IMG/VR virus record: IMGVR_UViG_3300033064_004871
Span: 1-50,973 of that record
Length of the DNA: 50,973 bases
From: a virus
Direction: 5' to 3' (one strand)
In this document: in pieces, positions 26,017 through 34,897 of the stretch
How positions within the stretch are numbered: the stretch's first letter is position 1
Layout: each line of letters begins with the position of its first letter
The notes under the pieces: generated by a model
Databases searched by the model: none
Seen by the model: the letters and a program-made list of their open reading frames with translations, nothing else
Told to the model about the DNA's origin: nothing
Made by a program: the position numbers and the translations under genes

Positions 26017-27519
26017 TTACTCTACACTAAATTTGGCTGCAACATCATTGATTATAAGCTCGAGGCCTTTATTGATTATCTTGAAATCAAATGTGTATGT
26101 TCTTCCACGAGGTAATGATGACATAAAGAAGTCAAAATAATGTGTGGAAGCATCGTTTGATGTAATCGTTCCAGAATCATCAAATGGTATGATGATATCA
26201 CCACTTTCAAAGTCTCTAACTCTGTAGTAACATTTATCAACCACAACGCCTGTATTTTCAAGAGGCAATTTTGAATAAACAATTGGACGATTAAAGTCTT
26301 CTACAAAGAGACGAAATCTGTACGATTCTGTTTCTTTGTATGATGATCGCATATTCGTGATATTGACAAAAAATCTTTGTGGAGTCTGCACGAACGCTGT
26401 TCTTGTAGGCGACTTTATTGTGATCGATCCTGAGAAGTATGCAACAGAAAGATCTAGTGACTTCCACACTTCATTGAATGTTATCGATCCAGAAGTTCCT
26501 AATGCACCAGATAATGCAGAATTAAATGAGCTGACTGCAAAAGACGATGTATAAAAGCCTGTCTGAAAATTGTCGCCAAATTTAAGCTGTGAAACATTGT
26601 AAAACTTGTTGAACGACCCTGTAAAGATGTTCAGATACATACAATTATTTCCTTGAATTGAATTTGCTGCTGCACCTGAGAGTATGTTTGCAGGCAAACC
26701 TCTATCAAAATTATTTAGAAATATCGAACCGCTCGTGTTGTATGTCATACTCTCATGATCGTCATGTATTGTGTCATCATAGATGACAATCAACTTTGGA
26801 CGTTTTGAAGTATTTGTTGTATTTCTTGATGCAAATCTCTTGACAAATCGTGTCTTAGTGTCTGTTTCTTGAGACGATATAAAAGAGATTCTAAAACCGC
26901 AATCAGGTAAAAGACCTGCAATTGTTCCTGATACAATCTTTGTAATATCAACTTCAAGATCCTCAGTTCCTAATGAAAATGCTTGTGTGGCAAAGAGATT
27001 AACAATCCCTAGATCATCATGTAGATTGCCTGACGAAATGATATCAATATCATTGCTACCTAGCAAACCTGTCTTATTAGCACCTGTAAGACTCCATGTG
27101 ACAGGGGTAGAGATCATTGAAGCTGTCACAAAATTACATGAATCAACATCTTCAAATTTGATAACATCTTTTCCTCTGCCTTCATCAAATGATTTTGATA
27201 ATGGAAAGACTGCAAGCGTGAAATTTGAGGGTGTTGTTTGACCACCATAGATGTCTGACAATTTTAGATAGCATTTAAAACTGTCACTTGTTATATCTAA
27301 TGAAGAAGCTGTCAGTGCTTTAATTGAAGAAAGATCAAAATAGACTAAACCTCTAGACAATTCTATTGGATTTGTTTCGCCTGTGATTTCATTTTCATCA
27401 TACAACTTGAATATATCAATAGAACCTGCTTGCCCTACATTAGCATCAGTCACTCTAATTTGACCCACAATCTTATTGGTGATGTATGAGTCTCGTGTTG
27501 CTTGAATGATTTTGTACAT
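26017..27519 (-). CDS. Virion protein with DNRLRE-like N-terminal fold (500 aa)
   Basis: The N-terminal ~235 residues follow the DNRLRE-type surface-protein pattern: an opening ATRDSYI strand, GLVYFDLSSI, a VTWSLTGAN turn and a late VDITKIVSG strand before RPKLIVIYD. These folds occur in extracellular and virion proteins. The C-terminal half is beta-rich with aromatic strands and no recognised family. It sits directly after the gp6-like wedge gene (two-base gap) and before the double-LamG protein (five-base gap), placing it at the interface between baseplate core and periphery. Assignment as a baseplate-attached structural protein is inference from position. Confidence 0.65.
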   Translation of the reverse strand: MYKIIQATRDSYITNKIVGQIRVTDANVGQAGSIDIFKLYDENEITGETNPIELSRGLVYFDLSSIKALTASSLDITSDSFKCYLKLSDIYGGQTTPSNFTLAVFPLSKSFDEGRGKDVIKFEDVDSCNFVTASMISTPVTWSLTGANKTGLLGSNDIDIISSGNLHDDLGIVNLFATQAFSLGTEDLEVDITKIVSGTIAGLLPDCGFRISFISSQETDTKTRFVKRFASRNTTNTSKRPKLIVIYDDTIHDDHESMTYNTSGSIFLNNFDRGLPANILSGAAANSIQGNNCMYLNIFTGSFNKFYNVSQLKFGDNFQTGFYTSSFAVSSFNSALSGALGTSGSITFNEVWKSLDLSVAYFSGSITIKSPTRTAFVQTPQRFFVNITNMRSSYKETESYRFRLFVEDFNRPIVYSKLPLENTGVVVDKCYYRVRDFESGDIIIPFDDSGTITSNDASTHYFDFFMSSLPRGRTYTFDFKIINKGLELIINDVAAKFSVE

Positions 27520-27521
27520 GG

Positions 27522-29369
27522 TTACACCGCATTCCCGATTATATCGTAGTCTGAGTATTTCATCTCAAATATCCCGCCTCGAGGTGGTTTGATAAGACCA
27601 CGAGAAGTATTTGATGTTAGATTGTATGAGATATCTGAGTAAACTCTATCTTCGACATTTCCTGATCGTGTAATGAATCTGTATCTCTCCAATGAGATTA
27701 CACCATACTGGTTTATAATCAGATTCAAGATATCACTAATCACAATAGGCTGATCGATCTGAAAATTGATTACGCTCAGATAAGATGAAATATTATTGTT
27801 GATCTTTTGAAGTGTTGTTGAAGCATCAACGCCATCTGTCAATGCAACTGTGTACGAGAATCCGTAATTCACAATAAGCGCATCGACTATGTCATATGAG
27901 TCTGCAGTCAATCTGAACTCATTGAGATATTTTGCAATATTCTTCTTAAGACTATCAGGTGATATTGTCAAATGAGCATCTTGATCTCTGCTGACAACAT
28001 ATAGAATTGATGCGAGAGGATTTGTTGGATTTGATCGTGTCCCAACTCTAAAAACTCTTCCAAAATTTGGAGGCATTGAATAGACACGTGCGATCAAATC
28101 TTGTCTTGTCACAATACGTGATTGTGAATTTTTAAAGTTCAAAGCAATTGATCTAAACTCATTAAGAGAAGGTATATTTTCACCTCCTATTGCTGATGAT
28201 TCATTTTTCACTTCAATAGATGATCTTATCTGTGCAACTTTTGTTGATGGCACTGATTGACCGAATTTTGTATTTAATGAAATGATTGTTCTGATAGTAT
28301 TTGCAGCAACATTATGAGAAAGACTTCCACCTGATCTATAGTAGATAGACAATGTTGTATTGACAGGTGTTACTCCTAGACTTTTTGTCTGAAGTAGCGC
28401 ATTTGGATCGATTGCAACTCTTGAGAATGTTTTTCTATCACCATACAATGGTAAGGCAACTTCACTAGGATCTGGTATGATGTCATCATCAAGTGTGTCT
28501 ACTCTTCCTGAACCAAATACAAGAGACGTGACTGCTGTGTTGAGTGTTGTCTTTGTATAGAAACGATAGGGTGCAGGAACGATATAAAGATTGTCAGGTA
28601 CAACGTCATTGTCTGATGCTGTGTTAGATACGCGCTTAAAAACAACGTCATTTGTAAGCGACTCAACTTCATAGTACTCGTTTAGATCAGAATCTACAAC
28701 GCTCAGAATCTCTGAAACATTATTTCTTGAAAGAGTAATGTTTCTGAATGGGACAAACGTGTTTGGTATGACAAATTTTTCTTCAATTGTCTCACCTGAT
28801 GAGCATAGGGAACTTCTGAGCAATGAATAAGTGAGAGGATTGCCTGCATTATCAGATGTTAAGACACTTACGTCAGCAGTCAGCGCGCCGTTAGACATAC
28901 TCGCAAAATTGATATCATCTAGCAATTCAAAGACAGTTCCATTGCTTGCTTGTAATTTTGTCTTTGATCTTATGATAGGCAGATAAGCATGTTTAGGTCG
29001 ATAGACACCACTAACAAGCTCAGATTCTACCTTGATGTAGAAACTTACCATACAAGATGCAGGTGATGCGCCTTGTATCTTCACACCTGCAAGTCTGATC
29101 TGGCGTTCGATATTCGTCGGTTCAACGGCAGTTTCAAGATTTAATTCATTGAATTGGTGATCAAGATAGAATGACATTACGTCACCCACGTACGATGTCA
29201 TATCATTGAACATTCCACCAAGCGATGCATCGCTAAAGTCCTGAATCTGGTCAGGAAAGTATGTCTTGACGTATCGCAGCAGTTCAGACTTGAAAGAGTT
29301 GAAATCACGATTGAGATATGATCTCTCTTTTTTCTGAACAAGATTTTTCTTGATGTTGAATGTAGACAT
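27522..29369 (-). CDS. Baseplate wedge protein, gp6/gpJ-like
   Basis: At 615 aa this is close to T4 gp6 (660 aa). The N-terminal region (NRDFNSFKSELLRYVKTYFP, then FSDASLGGMFNDMTSYVGDV and FYLDHQFNELNLETA) is the hallmark of the baseplate J / gp6 family, in which a helical bundle leads into the wedge ring. Later residues (KINNNISSYLSVINFQIDQP, about 535-555) match the conserved C-terminal part of the family. gp6-type proteins form the continuous ring of the contractile-tail baseplate. The gene follows the gp25-like gene by three bases, the usual gp25-gp6 neighbourhood, and supports the myovirus assignment. Confidence 0.9.
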   Translation of the reverse strand: MSTFNIKKNLVQKKERSYLNRDFNSFKSELLRYVKTYFPDQIQDFSDASLGGMFNDMTSYVGDVMSFYLDHQFNELNLETAVEPTNIERQIRLAGVKIQGASPASCMVSFYIKVESELVSGVYRPKHAYLPIIRSKTKLQASNGTVFELLDDINFASMSNGALTADVSVLTSDNAGNPLTYSLLRSSLCSSGETIEEKFVIPNTFVPFRNITLSRNNVSEILSVVDSDLNEYYEVESLTNDVVFKRVSNTASDNDVVPDNLYIVPAPYRFYTKTTLNTAVTSLVFGSGRVDTLDDDIIPDPSEVALPLYGDRKTFSRVAIDPNALLQTKSLGVTPVNTTLSIYYRSGGSLSHNVAANTIRTIISLNTKFGQSVPSTKVAQIRSSIEVKNESSAIGGENIPSLNEFRSIALNFKNSQSRIVTRQDLIARVYSMPPNFGRVFRVGTRSNPTNPLASILYVVSRDQDAHLTISPDSLKKNIAKYLNEFRLTADSYDIVDALIVNYGFSYTVALTDGVDASTTLQKINNNISSYLSVINFQIDQPIVISDILNLIINQYGVISLERYRFITRSGNVEDRVYSDISYNLTSNTSRGLIKPPRGGIFEMKYSDYDIIGNAV

Positions 29370-29372
29370 TCG

Positions 29373-29873
29373 TTAGCTCATTGCTGTAAGAGTGATATCA
29401 AGCTTTCTTGCTTGTATTCCTAATCGTTGTATTGAGTATGTGACAGTTACAATAATTCTTGAAAAGCCGTCATTCTTTGGAGCCTGTGGTGTACAGACAA
29501 CGTTATTCACACTCACTTGCGGCATGTACTTTTGAGTCGTATTGATAATTGCACGTGAAGCTTTCTCATCCCAATCATCTTGTGATACACGTTCAGTTAG
29601 AAGCGAGTTCAGATTTGCACCAAATTCAGGATACATGAGTCTTTCACCGTAATTCGTGAGAATCATGTTCTTAAAGTTATCTATTATGTCTGATTCGATG
29701 TCAAGATGCTGGTCAAATAATTGGCCTCTTTTTGTAGCTTTTCGTAATGGTGTTTTGATGCCTATCGGAGGAGAATCAACTGACGGAACGGTCTCGATTC
29801 TCTGACTTATTACGCTACCGCCGCCCTTAAATGACCTTGTCGTATGTGTAGTTGTTGTAGATGTTGTTGCCAT
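29373..29873 (-). CDS. Baseplate wedge protein gp25-like (GPW/gp25 family)
   Basis: The 166-aa protein carries the gp25 core from about residue 55: DIIDNFKNMILTNYGERLMY followed by PEFGANLNSLL and a C-terminal beta strand (IIVTVTYSIQ). In T4 (132 aa), gp25 nucleates sheath assembly on the baseplate. This version has a longer N-terminus with a Thr run (TTSTTTTHTTR) and a Gly-rich stretch. A 48-base gap separates it from the spike gene; no strong ribosome binding site is visible, and no convincing promoter was found in the gap. Confidence 0.9.
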   Translation of the reverse strand: MATTSTTTTHTTRSFKGGGSVISQRIETVPSVDSPPIGIKTPLRKATKRGQLFDQHLDIESDIIDNFKNMILTNYGERLMYPEFGANLNSLLTERVSQDDWDEKASRAIINTTQKYMPQVSVNNVVCTPQAPKNDGFSRIIVTVTYSIQRLGIQARKLDITLTAMS

Positions 29874-29921
29874 ATAGGTCTAATTATGTTGTTGTCAAGT
29901 TCCCCGATACATCAATTCGAA

Positions 29922-31058
29922 TCAATCGCTCTTCATTATCTTTGAGCTAAATGAATTTGCAGACAAATTTGTCACAAGTGTCGTTACGTTAGGAAGCGGC
30001 ACACCAAGTGTTCCAAATGCTGCAAGAATATCAAATAAAGCATATGCTAATTGACTTTGAAAACCTGCTGCATCAATGATGACACTTGTTGCTTGATTTC
30101 CATCACCTGATGTCACAGTGACATTTGATCCATCCAGCACGATCCCAACAGCACTGGCGTCTGTTTCTGCTGATATCTTGATGTCTTTTCTTGCATGAAG
30201 TCTGATCTTGTCTGATCTTTCAACAATCGATGCACCTGAACCGAGATCAGTGCCAATCTTTATTCCAAAGCTAGAATCAGGATTCATGCCCATGGATGCA
30301 TGAATCCTCGAGAGGTCATTTTTAAGATCTAGATTGCCCTCATCTACATTTCCATAGAACGTCTTGTCATTCTCGTTATATTGACGTGCATTCAAGAATT
30401 CATGCCCAGATGAAGTGTCAGATGTTTGACCTCGTCCTACAACAATGTCCACCATGCCTGTCTTTGGTGAATTTTGTCCTAGAGAAGAAGCACTGCCAAG
30501 TGTAATAAGTGAATTGTTTGATCCCTGTAAAGAGAAATCCGTGCTTATCGCAGAATATCTCGGAACGACTTCACCCTGGAATTCAGCTTTAATAGCATCA
30601 GAGTTATCGTAGACTGTCGTATATGAGATTCCAGCATCGCCGAAGTCAGGAAACAATTTAGCAGGCTGGTTTTTATCAGATGTCAAGTTAACGCTGAATG
30701 CGGATCGATCATTGTGGGTGTAATTAAGATCTTCTGCGATCAAATTCGACACCTTACGTGACATCCAGTATCCAATCTTTCCGCTAAACAGGACGAAGAC
30801 CTGCTCACCTGGCTTGATCGGTGCTTTCATATGGGAAAAGAAAGGATAGAAGACACGCAAATCGACGCCTGTATGAGAGTCTAAAATCCTTCCAATAAAT
30901 GACCCACGTGGCATATTCATCAATCGCTCGGGCGTTGTGAATGACATGTCGAGATCGATATATTTTTTTGAGATTGCGTCTGCTTCATCGTATGATTCAA
31001 CAGGTCGTTTGAAATATTCGACAACAACTGCTGTGTAGATTCTTGACATCAATTCCAT
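29922..31058 (-). CDS. Baseplate central spike, gp5/VgrG-type OB-fold protein
   Basis: Residues about 45-110 (PRGSFIGRILDSHTG, DLRVFYPFFS, KPGEQVFVLF) form the OB-fold typical of contractile-tail spike proteins. Residues about 270-330 (GIKIGTDLGSG, DKIRLHARKDIKISA) have short repeating strands like the beginning of a needle or beta-helix. Unlike T4 gp5, no lysozyme domain is visible between them, so cell-wall digestion would need another protein. Two starts are possible: ATG 31058 with AGAGA eight bases upstream, or ATG 31049 with GGAA four bases upstream. It lies directly upstream of gp25 and gp6 homologues. Confidence 0.8.
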   Translation of the reverse strand: MELMSRIYTAVVVEYFKRPVESYDEADAISKKYIDLDMSFTTPERLMNMPRGSFIGRILDSHTGVDLRVFYPFFSHMKAPIKPGEQVFVLFSGKIGYWMSRKVSNLIAEDLNYTHNDRSAFSVNLTSDKNQPAKLFPDFGDAGISYTTVYDNSDAIKAEFQGEVVPRYSAISTDFSLQGSNNSLITLGSASSLGQNSPKTGMVDIVVGRGQTSDTSSGHEFLNARQYNENDKTFYGNVDEGNLDLKNDLSRIHASMGMNPDSSFGIKIGTDLGSGASIVERSDKIRLHARKDIKISAETDASAVGIVLDGSNVTVTSGDGNQATSVIIDAAGFQSQLAYALFDILAAFGTLGVPLPNVTTLVTNLSANSFSSKIMKSD

Positions 31059-31061
31059 GAT

Positions 31062-31448
31062 TTAATCTCTATCTTCAAAGCTGCCGATTTTGTCATAAAT
31101 CGATGCAGTATCATTTTGTCGTGAGTCTTCTTTTACAATAAGTTCTGCAAGTTTCAAGATTTGATCGTTTGCTTTTGACATCCTTTCAATGTATTTCACA
31201 ATGACAGGTCCTAAAATATTGTGATTAGCAGAATTACCTTTCACTTGTATCAATACATCAGTGAACAAGATAGAAGCATTTTCACGATCTGTCGTGGCAT
31301 TATTATAAATTTCTTGCCATAGAATTCTGCGCTTGTCATCAAGGTCTTTAATGCTCTGAAGCATATCATTGAAATGCTCAACCTTCTTTTCTTTTTCATT
31401 GAACTTTTCAAGTGCATTTGTATAAGTTTCTACGGACGCTTTTGACAT
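31062..31448 (-). CDS. Small helical/coiled-coil protein (128 aa), unknown
   Basis: Highly charged, almost wholly helical sequence (EKFNEKEKKVEHFNDMLQSI and a second helix at about 85-110) suggesting a coiled coil. No family recognised. It has one of the best ribosome binding sites in the window (AGGAGAT before the ATG) and lies between the late sigma gene and the baseplate spike gene. A chaperone or minor tail-assembly factor would fit, but this is inference. Confidence 0.6.
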   Translation of the reverse strand: MSKASVETYTNALEKFNEKEKKVEHFNDMLQSIKDLDDKRRILWQEIYNNATTDRENASILFTDVLIQVKGNSANHNILGPVIVKYIERMSKANDQILKLAELIVKEDSRQNDTASIYDKIGSFEDRD

Positions 31449-31456
31449 GGTATCTC

Positions 31457-32173
31457 CTAAAAGATCAGAGTCTTACTTATTTCTCTGTAATGCTTTCTAA
31501 TTGATGACATTGAGGAAGAAAGCTGTTTAGGTGACAAATTGGTCATGTCTCTAACATAGACAAAAATTGCACGTTTATTGAGGCTTTCTAATGTGTCAGC
31601 TTTGTCAAATAGCTTCAAGATGCAGTCCATGCAGATCTTGTCATTCTCGCAAGAGAGACGATTTTTGACTCTATTTAAGATTGTATTGATGTTTTCAAGC
31701 GTATTTGCTTGAATTGTTTCTGTCGTAAGAAGCGGATCATGCTTGTGAATATCAAAAGGAATGATCTCAATTTCTGAGATTACGCCTGCATCTTCCATGC
31801 TAACATGTCTATTTGAATACTTTTGCTTTTGACGACTTTTAACGATTATCCAGTTTTTAGCAACAACATTAAAATAGCTGAATGCTTTTGAGCCGCGGCT
31901 TGCATCAAATTTCTTAAGTGTCTCATACAAAAATGTGACACAATCGTTTTTGAATTCATCAGACATGATCACACTTACTGCTCCATGTATGAATATCAGA
32001 TTTTCCACAAGCTTATTGAATGCAGGAAAAATTTCATCAACATAGATCTGTGATTTGATCTTAGCATCATTTTCTGCTTGAAAACTTACGATTGCATCGT
32101 GTGTTCCAGAATGAAAGTAATGCTTGAGATCATTCGCTCGGGCGACTCTTTTCTTTTTGATTGTTGTCTTCAT
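31457..32173 (-). CDS. Late-transcription sigma factor, T4 gp55-like
   Basis: Sigma-70-family, region 2-like factor that would direct host RNA polymerase to phage late promoters. The key part is residues about 70-115: SDEFKNDCVTFLYETLKKFD, then ASRGSKAFSYFNVVAKNWI, which corresponds to the core-binding and -10 recognition helices of gp55. The C-terminal segment (about 165-238) is helical and may replace the usual region 4. The open frame extends to 32251, but only through a TTG codon and 26 residues overlapping the upstream membrane-protein gene. I prefer ATG 32173 (MKTTIKKKR), giving 238 aa, nearer to T4 gp55 (185 aa). Perfect or near TATAAATA octamers elsewhere on the same strand support its role. 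Confidence 0.85.
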   Translation of the reverse strand: MKTTIKKKRVARANDLKHYFHSGTHDAIVSFQAENDAKIKSQIYVDEIFPAFNKLVENLIFIHGAVSVIMSDEFKNDCVTFLYETLKKFDASRGSKAFSYFNVVAKNWIIVKSRQKQKYSNRHVSMEDAGVISEIEIIPFDIHKHDPLLTTETIQANTLENINTILNRVKNRLSCENDKICMDCILKLFDKADTLESLNKRAIFVYVRDMTNLSPKQLSSSMSSIRKHYREISKTLIF

Positions 32174-32462
32174 CTGTACTCGTCTCTTGCGAACTAGATA
32201 GTCTACTAGCAACGAAGAGGATAGCATCTCTAGAAACAGAGATGTCCTCAATAACCTGTCTTATTTCGATGGAGTCAAAAAAGACAGGCTTCTGCATAAT
32301 GTCAGTCATTTTTGCATATCTTTCATCAAATACGTCAAGCGCATCTTCAATTGCATCTTGTGTGCGAAGAATAACTAGACCAAATTTATATGACTTATAT
32401 GCAAAATAAGCTGTTGCAATTGACAAGGCGATTAGTGTTAAAACAAGTAGTAGTATGATCAT
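32130..32462 (-). CDS. Small membrane protein (110 aa) with N-terminal anchor
   Basis: One hydrophobic segment at residues 2-22 (IILLLVLTLIALSIATAYF) is followed by a helical cytoplasmic-type domain and a polar tail (SSSQETSTDEDNNQKEKSR). Short single-pass proteins of this shape sit beside late genes in T4-related marine phages, but I know no assigned role. It overlaps the late sigma gene by 44 bases if that starts at 32173, and begins just after the glycosyltransferase stop at 32464. Confidence 0.65.
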   Translation of the reverse strand: MIILLLVLTLIALSIATAYFAYKSYKFGLVILRTQDAIEDALDVFDERYAKMTDIMQKPVFFDSIEIRQVIEDISVSRDAILFVASRLSSSQETSTDEDNNQKEKSRPSE

Positions 32463-32463
32463 T

Positions 32464-33627
32464 TTATTTAATGACGCTTTCTAGGGTTTTAGTGTAATTT
32501 TGCACAATTGCAGTTCTTGAGAATGACTTCTTGCATTTTAATGACAACTCATTTGCCCAACCTTTTGGGACATCAAAGCTATCTCTAAACTTCTTAAGCT
32601 TCTTTTTAAAGTCTTGCTCCTTGGGATTTGCCCAACGTGAGTTTTCTACAAATATCCGTTGATCGATCTTGTTTGCAGGCACATTGACTAGATCATAGTC
32701 TATCGAGATAAACTTGCCTAAATTCATAAAATCGAGCTGGCCTGACCAGTTTGTTGTGATAACAGGTAGGCCAGCAATAGATGCATCTAATATAGGTATA
32801 CCGAAGCCTTCTCCGCGTGTAAGGCTTATAAAGCACTTGACAGATGGGTGCCTGTATACAGATGCTATCTCATGATCAGAGAGATTTCCATGCAAGACAT
32901 GAATCTTTGGAAAGCTTCCTTTTCTGAATGCGTTAAGTGCTTGTGTGATCACACTAAACACATTTTCTCTATCAATCTCTGTGCCACGCCCTAGATTTGT
33001 CTTAAGAATTAGACCCACATTTGGATCATTCTCAAATGTCTCGCAAAACCATCGTAGCGTATTGAATATATTTTTTCTATCGCCTGACTCTTCCAATGAA
33101 GTAAGCTGTGAAACAATTAAAAAGTTGAATGATGTGTCAAATTTAATTGATGTAATTGATTCAAGCGGCTCCAAGTCAAGTTCTTCTTGATACCATTCGC
33201 CAATGACTTCAATCGGCGTTGTGATTGTTCCAGATCGCATAAACGTGTTTTTTACATGCTTGCTTGGAACAATCACTAAATTCATCTTGTTGATGGCATC
33301 AATCCAGCCAGGATTACAAATATCTGTTTCAACACCTGCTGTTATGCCTATATTGAATGCAGCTAGATCAGTTGCCCATTCATCTGGAAGCTGGACTTGG
33401 AATGAAACATCAAACCCGCTTGTGTCGTTTGTCGATTGTGACATTATCTTTTCAACGTCACCATTAAATCCTGCAGGATTTATACACCATGCTGTATTGC
33501 CCCATTGAACAATTTGTGTCTTGAGTGTGATATTATCACGACTTGACAAGAATCGATATATCTGTCTAGAATGCTCGCCGTACCCAGAGATACTAAGCAT
33601 CGGCGCACGAATAACTACATTTTTCAT
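32464..33627 (-). CDS. Glycosyltransferase, GT4 family (387 aa)
   Basis: GT-B-fold retaining glycosyltransferase. An N-terminal glycine-rich turn (ISGYGEHSRQ, residues 13-22) and a C-terminal donor-binding motif, RGEGFGIPILDASIAGLPVI (271-290), are typical of GT4. The second acidic residue of the E-x7-E motif is Asp281 instead of Glu (E273). It would transfer a nucleotide-activated sugar to an acceptor not identifiable here. The gene starts at the stop of the neighbouring GT4 (TAATG), so the pair is translated together and may build one disaccharide. It marks the boundary between the virion genes and the sugar island. Confidence 0.88.
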   Translation of the reverse strand: MKNVVIRAPMLSISGYGEHSRQIYRFLSSRDNITLKTQIVQWGNTAWCINPAGFNGDVEKIMSQSTNDTSGFDVSFQVQLPDEWATDLAAFNIGITAGVETDICNPGWIDAINKMNLVIVPSKHVKNTFMRSGTITTPIEVIGEWYQEELDLEPLESITSIKFDTSFNFLIVSQLTSLEESGDRKNIFNTLRWFCETFENDPNVGLILKTNLGRGTEIDRENVFSVITQALNAFRKGSFPKIHVLHGNLSDHEIASVYRHPSVKCFISLTRGEGFGIPILDASIAGLPVITTNWSGQLDFMNLGKFISIDYDLVNVPANKIDQRIFVENSRWANPKEQDFKKKLKKFRDSFDVPKGWANELSLKCKKSFSRTAIVQNYTKTLESVIK

Positions 33628-34874
33628 TAAAATGTCCTCACTACCCAGTCTGTTTTCTTTTCACGCCACGTATTAATCAAGTTTAATGCTGTATCATGCC
33701 ATGCATCAATTGTATCCTGATAGGCGAATTCACTTGTTGCATAATCTCTAACTTTCTTTCGAAGTGCTTGCTTCTTATCATCAGGTAATTTGTACAAATC
33801 CATGATTCCCTTTGCAATGCTCTCATTAGAGACGTAATCTTCCCAAATGTAAGGAACCATTTGACTTCCAACCAAAGTCCTACAATCAACATCTAATGCA
33901 ATTCCATTTTGTGAACCGTCACGATGGTCTACAACTTGCCTCGTGAGTCCGCCTGTCTTGCAGGCAATAATAGGAACGCCTGCGCTCATTGCCTCAAGTG
34001 TTCCTAGACCAAATCCTTCTGCAAAGCTGATATTAATGCAGAAGTCTGATATATTGTAAAGAAGATTTAGCTTGTCAAATTCGATTCGTTCTTTCGAGAA
34101 GATGACATTATCTGCGATCCCAAGCATATCAGCCACTGCAACAAGGTTAGGACCTTCCTGATCAAATGGATCTGTGTGCATAACCATTGTTGCTTTCTTG
34201 TGACCCGTTTGTTTATGGAGCTCTTCAAGAAATAATTTCCAAGATACTAACACATCGCCAGGCCTCTTGCGGCGAGCATTTCTATTGATCCACATGCCAA
34301 TAAAATGATCGTCCTTATCAGGTCCTAACATGCTTCTACGATACGACTTCCTAACATGATCATCAAGAGGAAAGAAGACGTCATCAGGGATTGCATGTGG
34401 GATGAAATTTACCTTGTCGGGAAACTGGTCCTTGATTAGTTCATATGTCATGTGTGAATGACAATTAATCAAGTCAGTAGACTTATAAAAGACATCATTG
34501 AATTTTGGAAAAGGCGCATTATCCCAAACATGCCACCATGCAATGGGGCACATCTGGTGTATCTCATCTTCCATCTCAAACAACCACGTAAAGAATCGTG
34601 GGTCTGTAAAGATCAAGAGTAGATCTGGTTTTTCTGTAGCAATTGTCAACCTTAGCAGGTCTCTATTACCAAAACCGTCAATAGGCTTGATAATTAAGTC
34701 ATCATTTACGACAATTGTTCTATAGTCTGTATGCTTGACTGCAGCACCAAACTGCCTGAATGTCCAACAACTCTTCTTGATCATTCCCATTAGAAGATGT
34801 CGTGTTTGAGTGCCTACACCACTTGTTGATAAGGCGTGATCAGAGAGAACTAAAACTTTGAATTTCTTATTCAT
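33627..34874 (-). CDS. Glycosyltransferase, GT4 family (415 aa)
   Basis: Full-length GT-B enzyme. The N-terminal loop TSGVGTQTRHLL (17-28) and the donor-site motif FAEGFGLGTLEAMSAGVPII (284-303) give an intact E-x7-E pair (Glu286, Glu294). The middle shows a strongly basic turn (INRNARRKRPGD, 196-207), where diphosphate of the sugar donor is usually bound. An AGGGAG ribosome binding site precedes the ATG. It is followed by a second GT4 through a TAATG junction. The substrate cannot be predicted from sequence alone. Confidence 0.9.
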   Translation of the reverse strand: MNKKFKVLVLSDHALSTSGVGTQTRHLLMGMIKKSCWTFRQFGAAVKHTDYRTIVVNDDLIIKPIDGFGNRDLLRLTIATEKPDLLLIFTDPRFFTWLFEMEDEIHQMCPIAWWHVWDNAPFPKFNDVFYKSTDLINCHSHMTYELIKDQFPDKVNFIPHAIPDDVFFPLDDHVRKSYRRSMLGPDKDDHFIGMWINRNARRKRPGDVLVSWKLFLEELHKQTGHKKATMVMHTDPFDQEGPNLVAVADMLGIADNVIFSKERIEFDKLNLLYNISDFCINISFAEGFGLGTLEAMSAGVPIIACKTGGLTRQVVDHRDGSQNGIALDVDCRTLVGSQMVPYIWEDYVSNESIAKGIMDLYKLPDDKKQALRKKVRDYATSEFAYQDTIDAWHDTALNLINTWREKKTDWVVRTF

Positions 34875-34897
34875 GCTCCCTAATCATATGCCGTCCT

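Noticed and set aside
29874-29921. TTGACA with a TATATG about 16 bases later, upstream of the gp25-like gene
   Set aside because: The would-be -10 overlaps the start codon, so transcription would begin inside the gene.
32174-32251. N-terminal extension of the late sigma gene to 32251
   Set aside because: It requires a TTG start and lengthens the overlap with the membrane-protein gene from 44 to over 120 bases; the family-like sequence begins after ATG 32173.
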